From assembly GCA_003150315.1 (NCBI GenBank), contig QAML01000086.1, positions 1 to 13,812 on the forward strand: 13,812 nucleotides of DNA. Reading direction: 5' to 3'. This DNA is from Prevotellaceae bacterium (lineage in GTDB: Bacteria; Bacteroidota; Bacteroidia; Bacteroidales; Bacteroidaceae). Made by a program: the position numbers and the translations under genes. The notes under the pieces were generated by a model. The model had not been told where the DNA came from and ran no database searches. It saw only the letters and a program-made list of their open reading frames with translations. Each line of letters opens with the position of its first letter. Positions within the stretch are counted from its first letter, which is position 1. This document shows, one piece after another, positions 6,931 through 13,800 of the stretch.

Positions 6931-8949
6931 ATGAACCTACCCCGCCTTTTAACGATTGTTACAACCGTCTTCGGAATCCTCATGTTCGCATCCTGCCAGG
7001 ATTCAGAGAATTGTGAAAAACCGCCCAGGGATTCTACTTTCAAAAAAAATACTTATTACGCCGTGCAGGATACTGCTAACGGATGGGAAGAGGGAATTTA
7101 CTACAACGGTACTTTTCTTATGGCGCATGCCAACAAGAAAAAAGGCACGATTCTTTATTATCTTGACGATTCGCAGTACAATTCGGACAAGGGTATCGTA
7201 TTTGAGGTTGACCCCGAGGACAATCACATCCTGAAATTCGGAAGTTGGAGCAACATGGCGGACATTTGCGAGTCGGGCAACAAACTTACGCTTTTCGAAG
7301 TCGCTCGCGACGGCAAAAACGAGATAGACGCACGAACCGTTACCCTTACCACCGGGGATACCAAGACACTTGCCACCAAAGGCAATGCTTTGCCTGCTAA
7401 AGGCGTAGTGGAAGATTGGGCAACATCGATGATTAAAAAATTTCTTACCAAACAAATTCCACATCTTGACGACATTCTTACGGCTTACGAGTTCTCGAAA
7501 CAGGTTCACGATGAGAAATGGGTGAAAGCTTCGCTCACTATTTTGACAACAGGTATCAGTATGATTGGCGGTCCTTCGGCTTCGGCGGCGACTTTACCCT
7601 TGTCAATGATGATAAGCGAGTATGAAGCACAGGTAAGCGAGGTTCAAAGATTCCTTTACGGGTATGCCGACATAAAGATAACGGACATAAAAAAGCGCGA
7701 AGACAGCGGATACAATGTTACGGTGGAAATAACGGGTGCTTCGTCCATTCCTAACAAAATTGTTCAGAACCACACAGAGCTTGGAGCATGTGTCCAGAAA
7801 ACCTACACCAATAATGTTTATTGCGGAGTGCTTGCGCGCGATGTTTTAGACCCTTGGTACAATCGCACCGACGTTCGTTCGGGCGAAATTCTCGTTCAAA
7901 AAACCGACGATTACCGAACAGAATACACTCTTGTGGTCTATCCTACGGGCAACAACATAAAGCTGCGCCCCTACCTCATTTCCGATTTGGATTTTCTCGG
8001 AAAAGAAAGATTCAAGCTCAGTTGCGATTTCGTGAAACACGGTGAAACCGTGCCCTTGGTGGCTTCGGATGTGGATTTCACCTTTCGTCAGACACAGGCT
8101 ACCTGTGATGCGGACTGGGATATGGACAATGGTTGCTACAAAGACAAGAAAATGAAATTCCAATTCGAGTTCACCGCCACGTGCAATGCCTATTCAAACC
8201 AAAACATAACAGCCTTGCGCGATTGGGGGCTTATTATCTATCGTTCAGGAAGGGTTTTCCACAAATTTTCAATGATTTCCGAAAGCGACAGTCAGGGTTC
8301 GGGAAACATAAAATCGGCTACGTCAACCCAAAACATCTATTTTGATGAAAACGAAATGTTTGTGGACTACAACAAGCTCACTGCCGTTACCGACGGAGAC
8401 TATACGATAGGTTCCTACATTGATTATTACACGGACTTTAACCTTGCTGATTTGCAAACTGTCTATGGCGAGCCAGTGCCTATGGAGCTTAAATACGACG
8501 AAAAGCCTTCGTTTTCTTTCACAGCGGGTTCATGGTATCCTAGTGAAATAGAAAATTCGTGGTTTTCAGGAAGTACATTGAGCAATGTAAGCTCGATTGT
8601 TATTTTGAGTAAAATGCCCGGACTGCTGTTTATAAAAAGCTCTACATTCAAAAAGAGCGGGAGCGGATGGAATAGTAATTGCGACTTATGGTTGGACTTC
8701 AAAACAATAACGCCATGGAAAAATGGAACATTGCCGTGGAATTTACAGGAAGGCAAACATCTCGGATATTTTGCATTCTCCGACATAAGTCTCATAGAAA
8801 ACGGTGCGCTTGATTTAGTAGTTGAGCTTGTGCTTGAAGAAACGGGAAGAAAGATTAAATCCACCAACAAAATTTCAATCAAACCCTATTACGAAAAAAA
8901 TCCCGATGGGGAAAAATACCTCAGTGGCATTGAAACAGTGCTTAAATAG
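6931..8949 (+). CDS. Predicted lipoprotein of unknown function
   Basis: I do not recognise a family. From the ATG at 6931 the protein has 672 residues. It has a type II signal peptide (MNLPRLLTIV...) with a lipobox-like FASC and lipidation at Cys22. Acidic residues close behind the cysteine (Asp24, Glu26) resemble Bacteroidota lipoprotein surface-export signals; that is inference. Residues 40-150 look beta-rich. A helical stretch (about 155-245) includes a Gly/Ala/Ser-rich hydrophobic segment, TTGISMIGGPSASAATLP (206-223), that might contact a membrane. The remainder (about 246-660) appears to be several beta-sandwich modules with scattered cysteines (287, 298, 365, 392, 402, 418, 584). An upstream in-frame ATG at 6874 is rejected because it precedes the -7 box and would bury the signal peptide. 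The gene diverges from the rhamnosidase, and the two may be coregulated. Confidence 0.8.
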   Translation: MNLPRLLTIVTTVFGILMFASCQDSENCEKPPRDSTFKKNTYYAVQDTANGWEEGIYYNGTFLMAHANKKKGTILYYLDDSQYNSDKGIVFEVDPEDNHILKFGSWSNMADICESGNKLTLFEVARDGKNEIDARTVTLTTGDTKTLATKGNALPAKGVVEDWATSMIKKFLTKQIPHLDDILTAYEFSKQVHDEKWVKASLTILTTGISMIGGPSASAATLPLSMMISEYEAQVSEVQRFLYGYADIKITDIKKREDSGYNVTVEITGASSIPNKIVQNHTELGACVQKTYTNNVYCGVLARDVLDPWYNRTDVRSGEILVQKTDDYRTEYTLVVYPTGNNIKLRPYLISDLDFLGKERFKLSCDFVKHGETVPLVASDVDFTFRQTQATCDADWDMDNGCYKDKKMKFQFEFTATCNAYSNQNITALRDWGLIIYRSGRVFHKFSMISESDSQGSGNIKSATSTQNIYFDENEMFVDYNKLTAVTDGDYTIGSYIDYYTDFNLADLQTVYGEPVPMELKYDEKPSFSFTAGSWYPSEIENSWFSGSTLSNVSSIVILSKMPGLLFIKSSTFKKSGSGWNSNCDLWLDFKTITPWKNGTLPWNLQEGKHLGYFAFSDISLIENGALDLVVELVLEETGRKIKSTNKISIKPYYEKNPDGEKYLSGIETVLK

Positions 8950-8969
8950 CATGCGGCGCGGGCAACGCC

Positions 8970-8991
8970 CCGCAGTTTTCGCACACTGCGG
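8970..8991 (+). terminator. Probable intrinsic terminator of the lipoprotein gene
   Basis: CCGCAGT (8970-8976) pairs perfectly with ACTGCGG (8985-8991), with an 8-base loop, and is followed by CTCTTT. It begins 20 bases after the stop codon. The T-run is short. Upstream TGCGG (8952-8956) could compete for pairing. Confidence 0.55.
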
Positions 8992-9012
8992 CTCTTTAGC
9001 ATAAACATGTGC

Positions 9013-9090
9013 ATACAGAATACGCCCCTGCAACGGCAGCGCGGAATTTACTCCCGAGACTTCAGCCTGTTGCAGGGGCGTATTCTGTAT
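9013..9090. repeat. Perfect 22-bp inverted repeat (78-bp palindromic element)
   Basis: The left arm (9013-9034, beginning ATACAGAATACGCCCC) is the exact reverse complement of the right arm (9069-9090, ending GGGGCGTATTCTGTAT). The inner stem can continue as GGC (9035-9037) with GCC (9065-9067) past one bulged T, leaving a 27-base loop. AGCATA (8998-9003) and TATGCT (9093-9098) form imperfect outer arms. It lies between two convergent genes, 20 bases past the acyltransferase stop, and could block transcription in both directions, but no T-run follows on either side. It could instead be a genome-dispersed palindromic repeat or a structured RNA. Confidence 0.8.
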
Positions 9091-9109
9091 TATATGCTTT
9101 GTTTCTGCA

Positions 9110-10225
9110 TCAAGCCCCCAAGAACCAGCGGCTGCCGGGGACATACGACAACAGTTTTGCGGTGATTGTGCAGCACACGAATGTCAGCAACGCTATGCAG
9201 GGTATTGCCAAATAAACGGGAACAATGGGATTTGCCTGATTTCCGTTTACAAAGAACGCCGCAATGGGAGCAAGGAAAAACATGTGCATGAGATATATGC
9301 CGAAGGAGAGTTTGGAAATTCCCGTGATCAGCTTGCACGATTTGTTTGCTCCTATGCAGGTGAAAATCAAAAAGAGTCCGAAAGTGGCGCAAAGCACGTT
9401 GGGCGTGCAAAACTCCCAAGCCCACTCGAGAATAGGCGTATCGATAAGCACTCCCGGCACACCTTTCCACCAAAACGACCATGCCGTGAAACCGGCTCCC
9501 GCAAGAAAGCACACAGTTCCCACAGTCAGACGTTTCTTCACCGTCCAGCGTATGTGGAAACGCACGAAATGAGCCATGACAAGGAAACCTATGAAACCCG
9601 AACAGTACCAAAGCATGTGATAGCAGTTCCAGAAACATTCACCCCACAATTCGGGAGCCACAAACTTGTGAAGCCACGGCATGAACGTGGAAAAAGCAAA
9701 AATCCCAAGGAATATGAGCTCGTCCTTTGCCGAAGCCTTTTCAAGCCATGGCGAAATGACCGGCATAATAAGGTAAAGACTGATGAGAGGATACATAAAC
9801 CACAAATGCCCTGCCATTGAAGGGAAATTGAGAGGCAGGTTTTTCAGGTCGGCAACCGACTGTTCCCACGTCATACCGCCCCATGCCAGCGGCAAAAGGC
9901 AATAGAGCACCGCAAAAAACACGAACGGCGGAAGTATGCGCAGGAAACGATGTTTATAGAACCCCGCCATTGTTGCGCCCGGCTTCATGGGCACAAGCAG
10001 AAAAGCCGAAACCATCATGAAAAGCGGCACACAGGTTCGCGCCACACCGCCGTCGTAAAACGCAACCCAGAAACGGTTGGCATCGTTAGCCAGCATAGAA
10101 ACATTGCCGGCAAGTCCCGAAGCATCGGCAGCATAAAAATTTTCGCTCGAATGCACGAGCATCACCAAAAAGCACGCCACAACGCGCAAATAGTCCACAA
10201 ATACCAGTCTTTCTTTATTCTCCAT
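9110..10225 (-). CDS. Integral membrane acyltransferase, family 3
   Basis: Acyltransferase 3 proteins move acyl groups, usually acetyl, across or at the inner membrane onto cell-surface sugars such as O-antigen, capsule or peptidoglycan. The 371-residue protein has about ten predicted hydrophobic segments. Family features visible are the N-terminal DYLRVVACFLVMLVHSS with conserved His25, an Arg-rich loop KHRFLRILPPF (91-101), and GHLWFMYPLISLYLIMP (139-155). The C-terminal part has SFGIYLMHMF, another typical segment. No SGNH extension is attached. The acceptor cannot be inferred, since no glycosyltransferase or polysaccharide gene is adjacent. It is divergent from the large secreted protein gene, and both promoters carry the same palindrome. 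Confidence 0.92.
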   Translation of the reverse strand: MENKERLVFVDYLRVVACFLVMLVHSSENFYAADASGLAGNVSMLANDANRFWVAFYDGGVARTCVPLFMMVSAFLLVPMKPGATMAGFYKHRFLRILPPFVFFAVLYCLLPLAWGGMTWEQSVADLKNLPLNFPSMAGHLWFMYPLISLYLIMPVISPWLEKASAKDELIFLGIFAFSTFMPWLHKFVAPELWGECFWNCYHMLWYCSGFIGFLVMAHFVRFHIRWTVKKRLTVGTVCFLAGAGFTAWSFWWKGVPGVLIDTPILEWAWEFCTPNVLCATFGLFLIFTCIGANKSCKLITGISKLSFGIYLMHMFFLAPIAAFFVNGNQANPIVPVYLAIPCIALLTFVCCTITAKLLSYVPGSRWFLGA

Positions 10226-10251
10226 TAATTTTCATGTTAAATTGTTAGTTT

Positions 10252-10284
10252 CAAAGATGCACAAAAACGTTTTTGGTATGCAAA
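10252..10284 (-). promoter_or_regulatory. Probable promoter of the acyltransferase gene
   Basis: On the minus strand, TTTG (10281-10284) is followed after 21 bases by CATCTTTG (10252-10259). This fits the Bacteroidota pattern TTTG-N(19-21)-TAnnTTTG with one mismatch in the first base of the -7 box. Transcription would begin near 10245, giving a leader of about 20 bases. A perfect palindrome fills most of the spacer. Confidence 0.5.
10262..10275. promoter_or_regulatory. Palindrome CAAAAACGTTTTTG, candidate operator
   Basis: This perfect 14-bp palindrome lies between the -7 and -33 boxes of the acyltransferase promoter. A near-identical sequence lies in the same place in the promoter of the divergent large gene (10675-10687). 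A repressor bound here would block polymerase. No regulator gene is nearby to assign. Confidence 0.4.
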
Positions 10285-10462
10285 AAATATTTTTGGCTAA
10301 ATTATTTATAAAAAACGAGAAAGCGAGCCGAGCCGGAACAAAAAAGAAATTTTTCATGACTTTTTAACCCAAACTCCCCGAGAGCGGCAAAATCCACGCC
10401 CGAAAACGCATATTTTTCCATTCTTGTAAGTCATTGAAAATCAAATATCATTTTTCGTCAAA

Positions 10463-10535
10463 AATATAAGGCATATATTTTGAAATAAGTGCCTTGTATT
10501 TTAAAATATATGGCTTGTATTTTTCACAACAAGCC
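10463..10535. repeat. Array of 21-bp AT-rich repeat units (copy 2)
   Basis: TATTTT-beginning units start at 10476, 10497 and 10518, again 21 bases apart, and 10476-10524 matches the window start with three mismatches. Flanking sequence adds two nested inverted repeats: an 11-bp arm pair at 10463-10473 and 10490-10500 with one G-T wobble, and GGCTTG (10512-10517) with CAAGCC (10530-10535). Its position between two divergent promoters suggests a regulatory or nucleoid-protein binding role, but a dispersed intergenic repeat is equally possible. Confidence 0.7.
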
Positions 10536-10592
10536 ATGTGTGTTTTTCCGGATGCATTCACACCCTGAAATATGCAGGTTTTGCCGACTTGC

Positions 10593-10604
10593 ATATTATA
10601 ATAT
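10593..10604. repeat. AT palindrome related to the repeat array
   Basis: ATATTATAATAT is a perfect 12-bp palindrome set within CTTGC...AAGC, reminiscent of the array units where an AT palindrome follows CTTG. CGGATGCATT occurs on both sides of it (10549-10558 and 10618-10627). The relation to the 21-bp units is tentative. Confidence 0.35.
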
Positions 10605-10663
10605 AAGCACAAAACTTCGGATGCATTTTCGTCAAAACAAAGACTGCTTTTTATTGTTATATT

Positions 10664-10695
10664 TTTGGGTGTTTCAAAAACGTTTTGTAACTTTG
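10664..10695 (+). promoter_or_regulatory. Promoter of the large secreted protein gene
   Basis: TTTG (10664-10667) and TAACTTTG (10688-10695) are separated by 20 bases, an exact match to the Bacteroidota sigma-ABfr consensus. Transcription would begin near 10702 and give a leader of about 100 bases that contains the G8 tract and a short upstream frame. Confidence 0.75.
10675..10687. promoter_or_regulatory. CAAAAACGTTTTG palindrome, candidate operator (second copy)
   Basis: Inside the -33/-7 spacer and directly abutting the -7 box. It contains the perfect palindrome AAAACGTTTT and differs from the copy at 10262-10275 only by one T fewer in the right arm. Confidence 0.4.
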
Positions 10696-10721
10696 ACACG
10701 TGTTTCCCTCTCGAAGTTCAA

Positions 10722-10757
10722 CCGGGGGGGGTATTTTGATTTCTTATAATGCCCCGG
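10722..10757 (+). promoter_or_regulatory. G8 tract and possible leader hairpin
   Basis: Eight consecutive G (10724-10731) follow CC. CCGGGG (10722-10727) can pair with CCCCGG (10752-10757) across a 24-base loop, covering the first codons of the short leader frame. The tract lies about 28 bases after the -7 box and 73 before the main start codon, and is the only long G-run noticed in the window. Length changes by slippage could shift leader folding. This is a hypothesis, not a demonstrated switch. Confidence 0.4.
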
Positions 10758-10808
10758 CATACACGAATCATGAAAACAAGTTCAACCCTAATTAATAAAA
10801 AAGCATGA
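10749..10808 (+). CDS. Possible 19-codon leader peptide overlapping the main start
   Basis: ATG at 10749 opens a frame reading MPRHTRIMKTSSTLINKKA whose TGA stop (10806-10808) overlaps the ATG of the large gene as ATGA. A second in-frame ATG at 10770 would make a 12-residue version. The overlap could couple translation of the two frames. Short frames like this occur easily by chance and no ribosome-binding signal is visible, so confidence is low. Confidence 0.25.
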   Translation: MPRHTRIMKTSSTLINKKA

Positions 10809-13800
10809 AGCAACTTAGACTTTGGACAGCGAGGATTTTCTCCGCTGTGCTGCTGCTTGCGCTCGGAAGTGCATGGCAGCCGGTTGTTGCGCAGGACGAC
10901 GGTCCGGCAGAAGGCTACTACTTTATCTCAAGTGCAGCCCATCCGTCAGACGCACTGCTCTACAACAACACGGGAACAGATCAGGCTTTGCGTGTGCACT
11001 ACGCAAACCACGTGATTCCCACAAAACTCACCAAAGATGACAAACCTTTCATCTTTGAAATCAAAAAATTCGGCGACGGTTACACCGTAAGAAACCGCGA
11101 AGCCAACATGTACATAGGTCGTATCTCGGGCATGGGCTACGGGGAGGGTGCAGGATTCGTGGAAGAGCCTACAGAAATTCAGCTTCCGCCCTCTGCGGCA
11201 GTTGAAGGCAGCTATCTCATAGCCAATGTAAAAGGCGGTCTGACTCACGGTCCTCTTCTCGGACATCAGGGCGTATTCCAGGGCGAACAAATCACGGGCT
11301 ACTGGGGCGAACTGGCTTCACCCAACAGCACCCACTCGTGGTATTTCGACAAAATAGACCCCGCACTCCTTGACGACATTGAAGAAATCACGGAAGTGGA
11401 AGGTTCGCTCGACGACGGCTATTATTTCATCAACTTCTCCAACTACAGCGACCCCTCAACCTGCATGGTTCCCGTGCAGGACGGAGACCTTTGGAGACTT
11501 GGCGCATACCCCCGCGAAAATTCGGAATTCGACAACTCGTTCATCTGGCACGTTACAAAAAATGCCGACGGCAAGACTTACTCGTTCAAGAACTGCGGCG
11601 CACAAGACCTGACATACATTGAAAACATAACCAAAGGACCGAAAGAAAGTCCCTATGTTGTGATGACAGGTACAAACCCCGCAAGTTTCAGACTACAATT
11701 CCTCAGCAACGGATGCGCATATATCTACTCCACCGACAATGATTACAACTACGCAATCAACGGCGAGAGCGGCAACATCCAGACAAGTTCGAGCAGCAAC
11801 GCGGCATCGATGGTGAAATTCATAAAAGTTCCCGATGCAAGCGTAACAAATCAACTCAAACTCAATGAAGCCATCACAACTGCCAAAGGAAGACAGTTTA
11901 CGGTGGGAACAAATCCAGGACAGGTATCTCAGGAAAACTACGATGTGTTCGGCAGCGTTTTGAAAGAAGCCGAAGCTGCCGCTTCAAATGAGGGCGACAA
12001 CACGGAACTGATAGACAAACTGAACAACGCAACGGCTACGCTCGTGGGACAAACAATCCAAGTTGAAGAAGGTTACTATACCTTCAAAAACTGCTTACCC
12101 GGAAGCGAAGACTATCTGAAACCTTATTTCAAGAACAACGAATGGTATCTTGGCCATGACGCAGTTGACCCCACCATGGACGCATCGGCTGTATGGCATG
12201 TGATAAAGAATGCCGACGGCAACCTTGTAATGAAAAACTGCGGCACACAGGATTCAACCTACATTGTATCGGCTTATCACGAATACAATTGGGGACTTGC
12301 ACGCATGGCAGGCACAAGCAAAACCTACCAGATTTTCAAGAACAACTACAACAACCGTTTCAGACTTTACGCAAGCGATTGCGGCAACTTCTGGAATGCC
12401 GACGGCGGAAACGTAGTTTCCTCGAACAACGACTGGCATCCCAACGACGGCGAATGGTATGTGGAGAAATTGGCTGTAGAGAACATTCCTTTCCTCACCA
12501 CTCTTAACGAAGCCATTACCGACGCAGCGGGCGTTGTAAAGGACTCGAAAGTTGGTCCGAACCCCGGCGACAACAACGGAGACGTTACGGAAATAAACAA
12601 TGCTATTGAAGAAGCACGTGAAATGTATGACCAGGCAGAAGCTTCCGACGACGAAGCCAATGCTATGATTGCAAAACTCGCCGAAGCCGTTAAGAACTTC
12701 AACGAGCAGGATCACTCAATGCGTCAGATAGAAGACGGCTATTATTATATCGTAAGCACCCAAGACGGTTTCCAGGAAAAAGGAAAAATTGCAATGTATC
12801 TCCCCAACACAGGTTACATGAGCTGGAGAGTTCTTCGCAGAAACAACGGTCAGTATCTCTTTAACATCAAAAATCTCGGCGACGGCACATTCTCAATCCA
12901 GAATGTGGAATACGCACTCTACGTTGGCAGCAACACCGCAAACGGTGTGGGAACAACTTCCGAACAGACCGTTCCTCAAAAATTTGCTTACAGCAACGGT
13001 GTATGGCATATATCCAACACTGTAGACAATGCCGACTATACTCTTAAGACTTACATGACTGAAACAAGCGGTGTGATTAACATCAACGACGGAAACAACA
13101 TTAAGACTTGGACACTCGTAAGAGAAACCAATCAGGCTGTTATTGACAGCATCTTGAACGCATCGGAACAGGTACGTATCAATCAGGCTTATACCAATGC
13201 TTTGCAAAAAGCAGAACCTGCATATAAAGCTGTGTTCAGATATAACTCTGACCATAACGACGGTCTTATTAAGGAAACTAACGAAACCTCACCTCTTGAC
13301 GGACAAATCTGGGGTACTCAGGTAAATGATTCTTATACAAGCTATGCTCACCTCATTGACGGCGACCTTAACACATGTTTCCAGAGTTCTTGGGATTCCG
13401 GTACCTGGGGCAGCAAAGTTGAAGAAGGACAAGGACAACAGTGGTTGCAGGTTGACCTTCGCAGTAATCCTGTAGACAACTTCGAATTCTATTTCGGTCT
13501 TCGCGAAGGCGACTGGGGCTGGAAAGAATGCTGGAGTAACATCGATATTTACGCTACAAACGACGCTAATGTTGCAAGTCAAGAGAATTTCAACGACGCA
13601 GACTGGACTCACGTAGGCAATTATACCGATCTTACCTCTTATATCAAGCCCGAAGGTGCTAACATGAACTCTAACGGACGTTACATTTACTATCCCGTGA
13701 GAGGTCTTGACCAGCAATATCGTTACATCCGCTTCGTTGTAAGAAGCACCATAGTTCCGCAGTCTTGCATGATGTACACCATCGGCGAGTTCCAGGTTTA

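Larger units (their letters stand above)
10226..10804. other. Divergent intergenic region rich in repeats and promoter signals
   Basis: This 579-base AT-rich stretch has no supported gene apart from a tiny leader frame near its right end. It holds the promoters of both flanking genes, two copies of a CAAAAACGTTTT(T)G palindrome, an array of 21-bp units, a second palindrome (ATATTATAATAT, 10593-10604), and two copies of CGGATGCATT (10549-10558 and 10618-10627). TTTTCGTCAAAA also occurs twice (10453-10464 and 10627-10638, the first on a longer T-run). The right end has a G8 tract. I see nothing notable in 10300-10450. Confidence 0.6.

Noticed and set aside
4116..8949. Polysaccharide utilisation locus
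   Set aside because: A rhamnosidase and a lipoprotein are adjacent, but no SusC-like transporter, SusD-like protein or dedicated regulator is present, and the lipoprotein does not resemble SusD.
9284..9820. Open plus-strand frame of 178 codons
   Set aside because: It lies antisense to the acyltransferase, whose membrane topology and family motifs are clear. The product is basic and without recognisable structure.
1..10535. CRISPR array
   Set aside because: The 21-bp units follow one another directly without unique spacers, and no cas genes are present.
10448..10699. Minus-strand frame of 83 codons in the intergenic region
   Set aside because: It reads through the 21-bp repeat array, which produces its repetitive Tyr/Lys-rich C-terminus, and it covers the promoter of the large gene. 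It is better explained as repeat DNA.
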